From positions 1 to 44,717 of the forward strand of contig NZ_BPET01000051.1 in the NCBI RefSeq assembly GCF_019654915.1: 44,717 bases of DNA, given 5' to 3'. The notes below the pieces were generated by a model, which was not told the DNA's origin, did no database searches, and was given only the letters and a program-made list of their open reading frames with translations. A program made the translations under genes and the position numbers. The DNA comes from Shewanella sp. MBTL60-007 (GTDB taxonomy: Bacteria > Pseudomonadota > Gammaproteobacteria > Enterobacterales > Shewanellaceae). Position 1 is the stretch's first letter. Each line of letters begins with the position of its first letter. Shown here one piece after another: positions 44,264-44,717 of this stretch.

Positions 44264-44590
44264 GTGCTTTTTTTATTGTGTGGGTTATTAGTAACCTAAT
44301 TCCTTGCCAAGTTCCTGTTGAGTGGTTAAAAAAGCGCTAACTGTAGGCCTATTAACTTCAGAGGCAGCATTATTTGTCACTATTATCTGGTTGTTCGCTA
44401 CCAGCCCACGATTTTCTTTAGTGGCATGCTCTCAATTCTGAGCTGCTTGAGCCATAAATTTAAAGGGCGCGCAGAATATAAAATAACACTTGCAGATGGG
44501 AAGGGTTTTCTTATTGAGCGGTTAGCCTAACGTAAGTTTGGAGCAGAGTCGTTTGGACCAGAGTAGTTTGATGCTGATAGAACGACAGAA
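44264..44590. other. Spacer between the two tRNA units
   Basis: About 330 bp without a recognised gene. A short frame (44426-44530, + strand, 34 codons, ending GKGFLIERLA) reads somewhat like protein but lacks a ribosome binding site, and the frame is open upstream only as far as 44330, without another ATG. It could be a decayed gene remnant. Confidence 0.4.
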
Positions 44591-44592
44591 AC

Positions 44593-44621
44593 AAAAAAGC
44601 CACTCAGTGAGTGGCTTTTTT
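44593..44621 (-). terminator. Terminator of tRNA-Thr copy 2
   Basis: The same perfect palindrome and A/T flanks as at 43915. It separates the copy-2 transcript from the tRNA-Phe promoter downstream, so the two tRNA units should be independent. Confidence 0.9.
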
Positions 44622-44628
44622 GTTTTTA

Positions 44629-44704
<76 letters not shown>

Positions 44705-44717
44705 TTATTTGCTTAAC

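Overview
The window looks like a chromosomal segment of a marine Shewanella. The evidence is a BadF-type NagK, NagX and FucP-like NagP with a LacI-type NagR, a PilV-W-X-Y1-E minor pilin operon, a HlyU-like ArsR protein and moderate GC. I identify the genus by protein resemblance only; no search was run. There are no insertion sequences, phage genes or CRISPR arrays. All large genes are intact.

Layout. (1) 1-6.8 kb is leftward central carbon metabolism: tal-pgi, an OmpA-family porin and a phosphoketolase (xfp). (2) 7.2-12.2 kb holds an AlsT-type Na+:amino-acid symporter, yaaA, a lipoprotein M28 peptidase, a HlyU/BigR-like persulfide-sensor candidate and rpsT. (3) 12.5-19.8 kb is murJ followed by the compact ribF-ileS-lspA-fkpB-ispH block, which ends at a strong terminator. 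(4) 20.0-27.5 kb is the type IV pilus assembly operon pilV-pilW-pilX-pilY1-pilE plus a small secreted TapY2-like protein, facing two FimT/FimU-like pseudopilins on the other strand. (5) 27.8 kb is glnB. (6) 28.2-43.4 kb is a chitin/N-acetylglucosamine locus: nagR, a TonB-dependent receptor, a flavin-dependent tryptophan-halogenase-like protein, a SapC-family protein, a GH20 beta-hexosaminidase lipoprotein, nagK, nagA, nagX and nagP. (7) 43.4-44.7 kb is a non-coding degenerate tandem repeat followed by leftward tRNA-Thr(TGT), tRNA-Phe(GAA) and a second, identical tRNA-Thr(TGT).

The most informative signal is a set of five near-identical palindromes (consensus ATGACARCGYTGTCAT) at 29579, 34836, 35152, 38303 and 41877, all inside the GlcNAc locus. 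I read them as NagR operators. In four cases one half-site forms the -35 hexamer of a plausible promoter, which suggests repression by occlusion. They tie the TonB receptor, sapC, a region upstream of the hexosaminidase, nagKA and nagP into one regulon. The operator at 35152 is followed about 130 bp later by a strong intrinsic terminator, still 160 bp before the hexosaminidase start. This predicts either a short NagR-controlled RNA of roughly 170 nt or a conditionally terminated leader. GlcN-6-P deaminase (nagB), normally next to nagK/nagA in Shewanella, is absent from this cluster.

Proposed flow: chito-oligosaccharides enter through the TonB receptor, the GH20 lipoprotein releases GlcNAc, NagP (possibly with NagX) brings it in, NagK phosphorylates it and NagA deacetylates it. 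Fructose-6-P made by a deaminase encoded elsewhere can then enter the Pgi, Tal and Xfp reactions encoded at the left end of the window.
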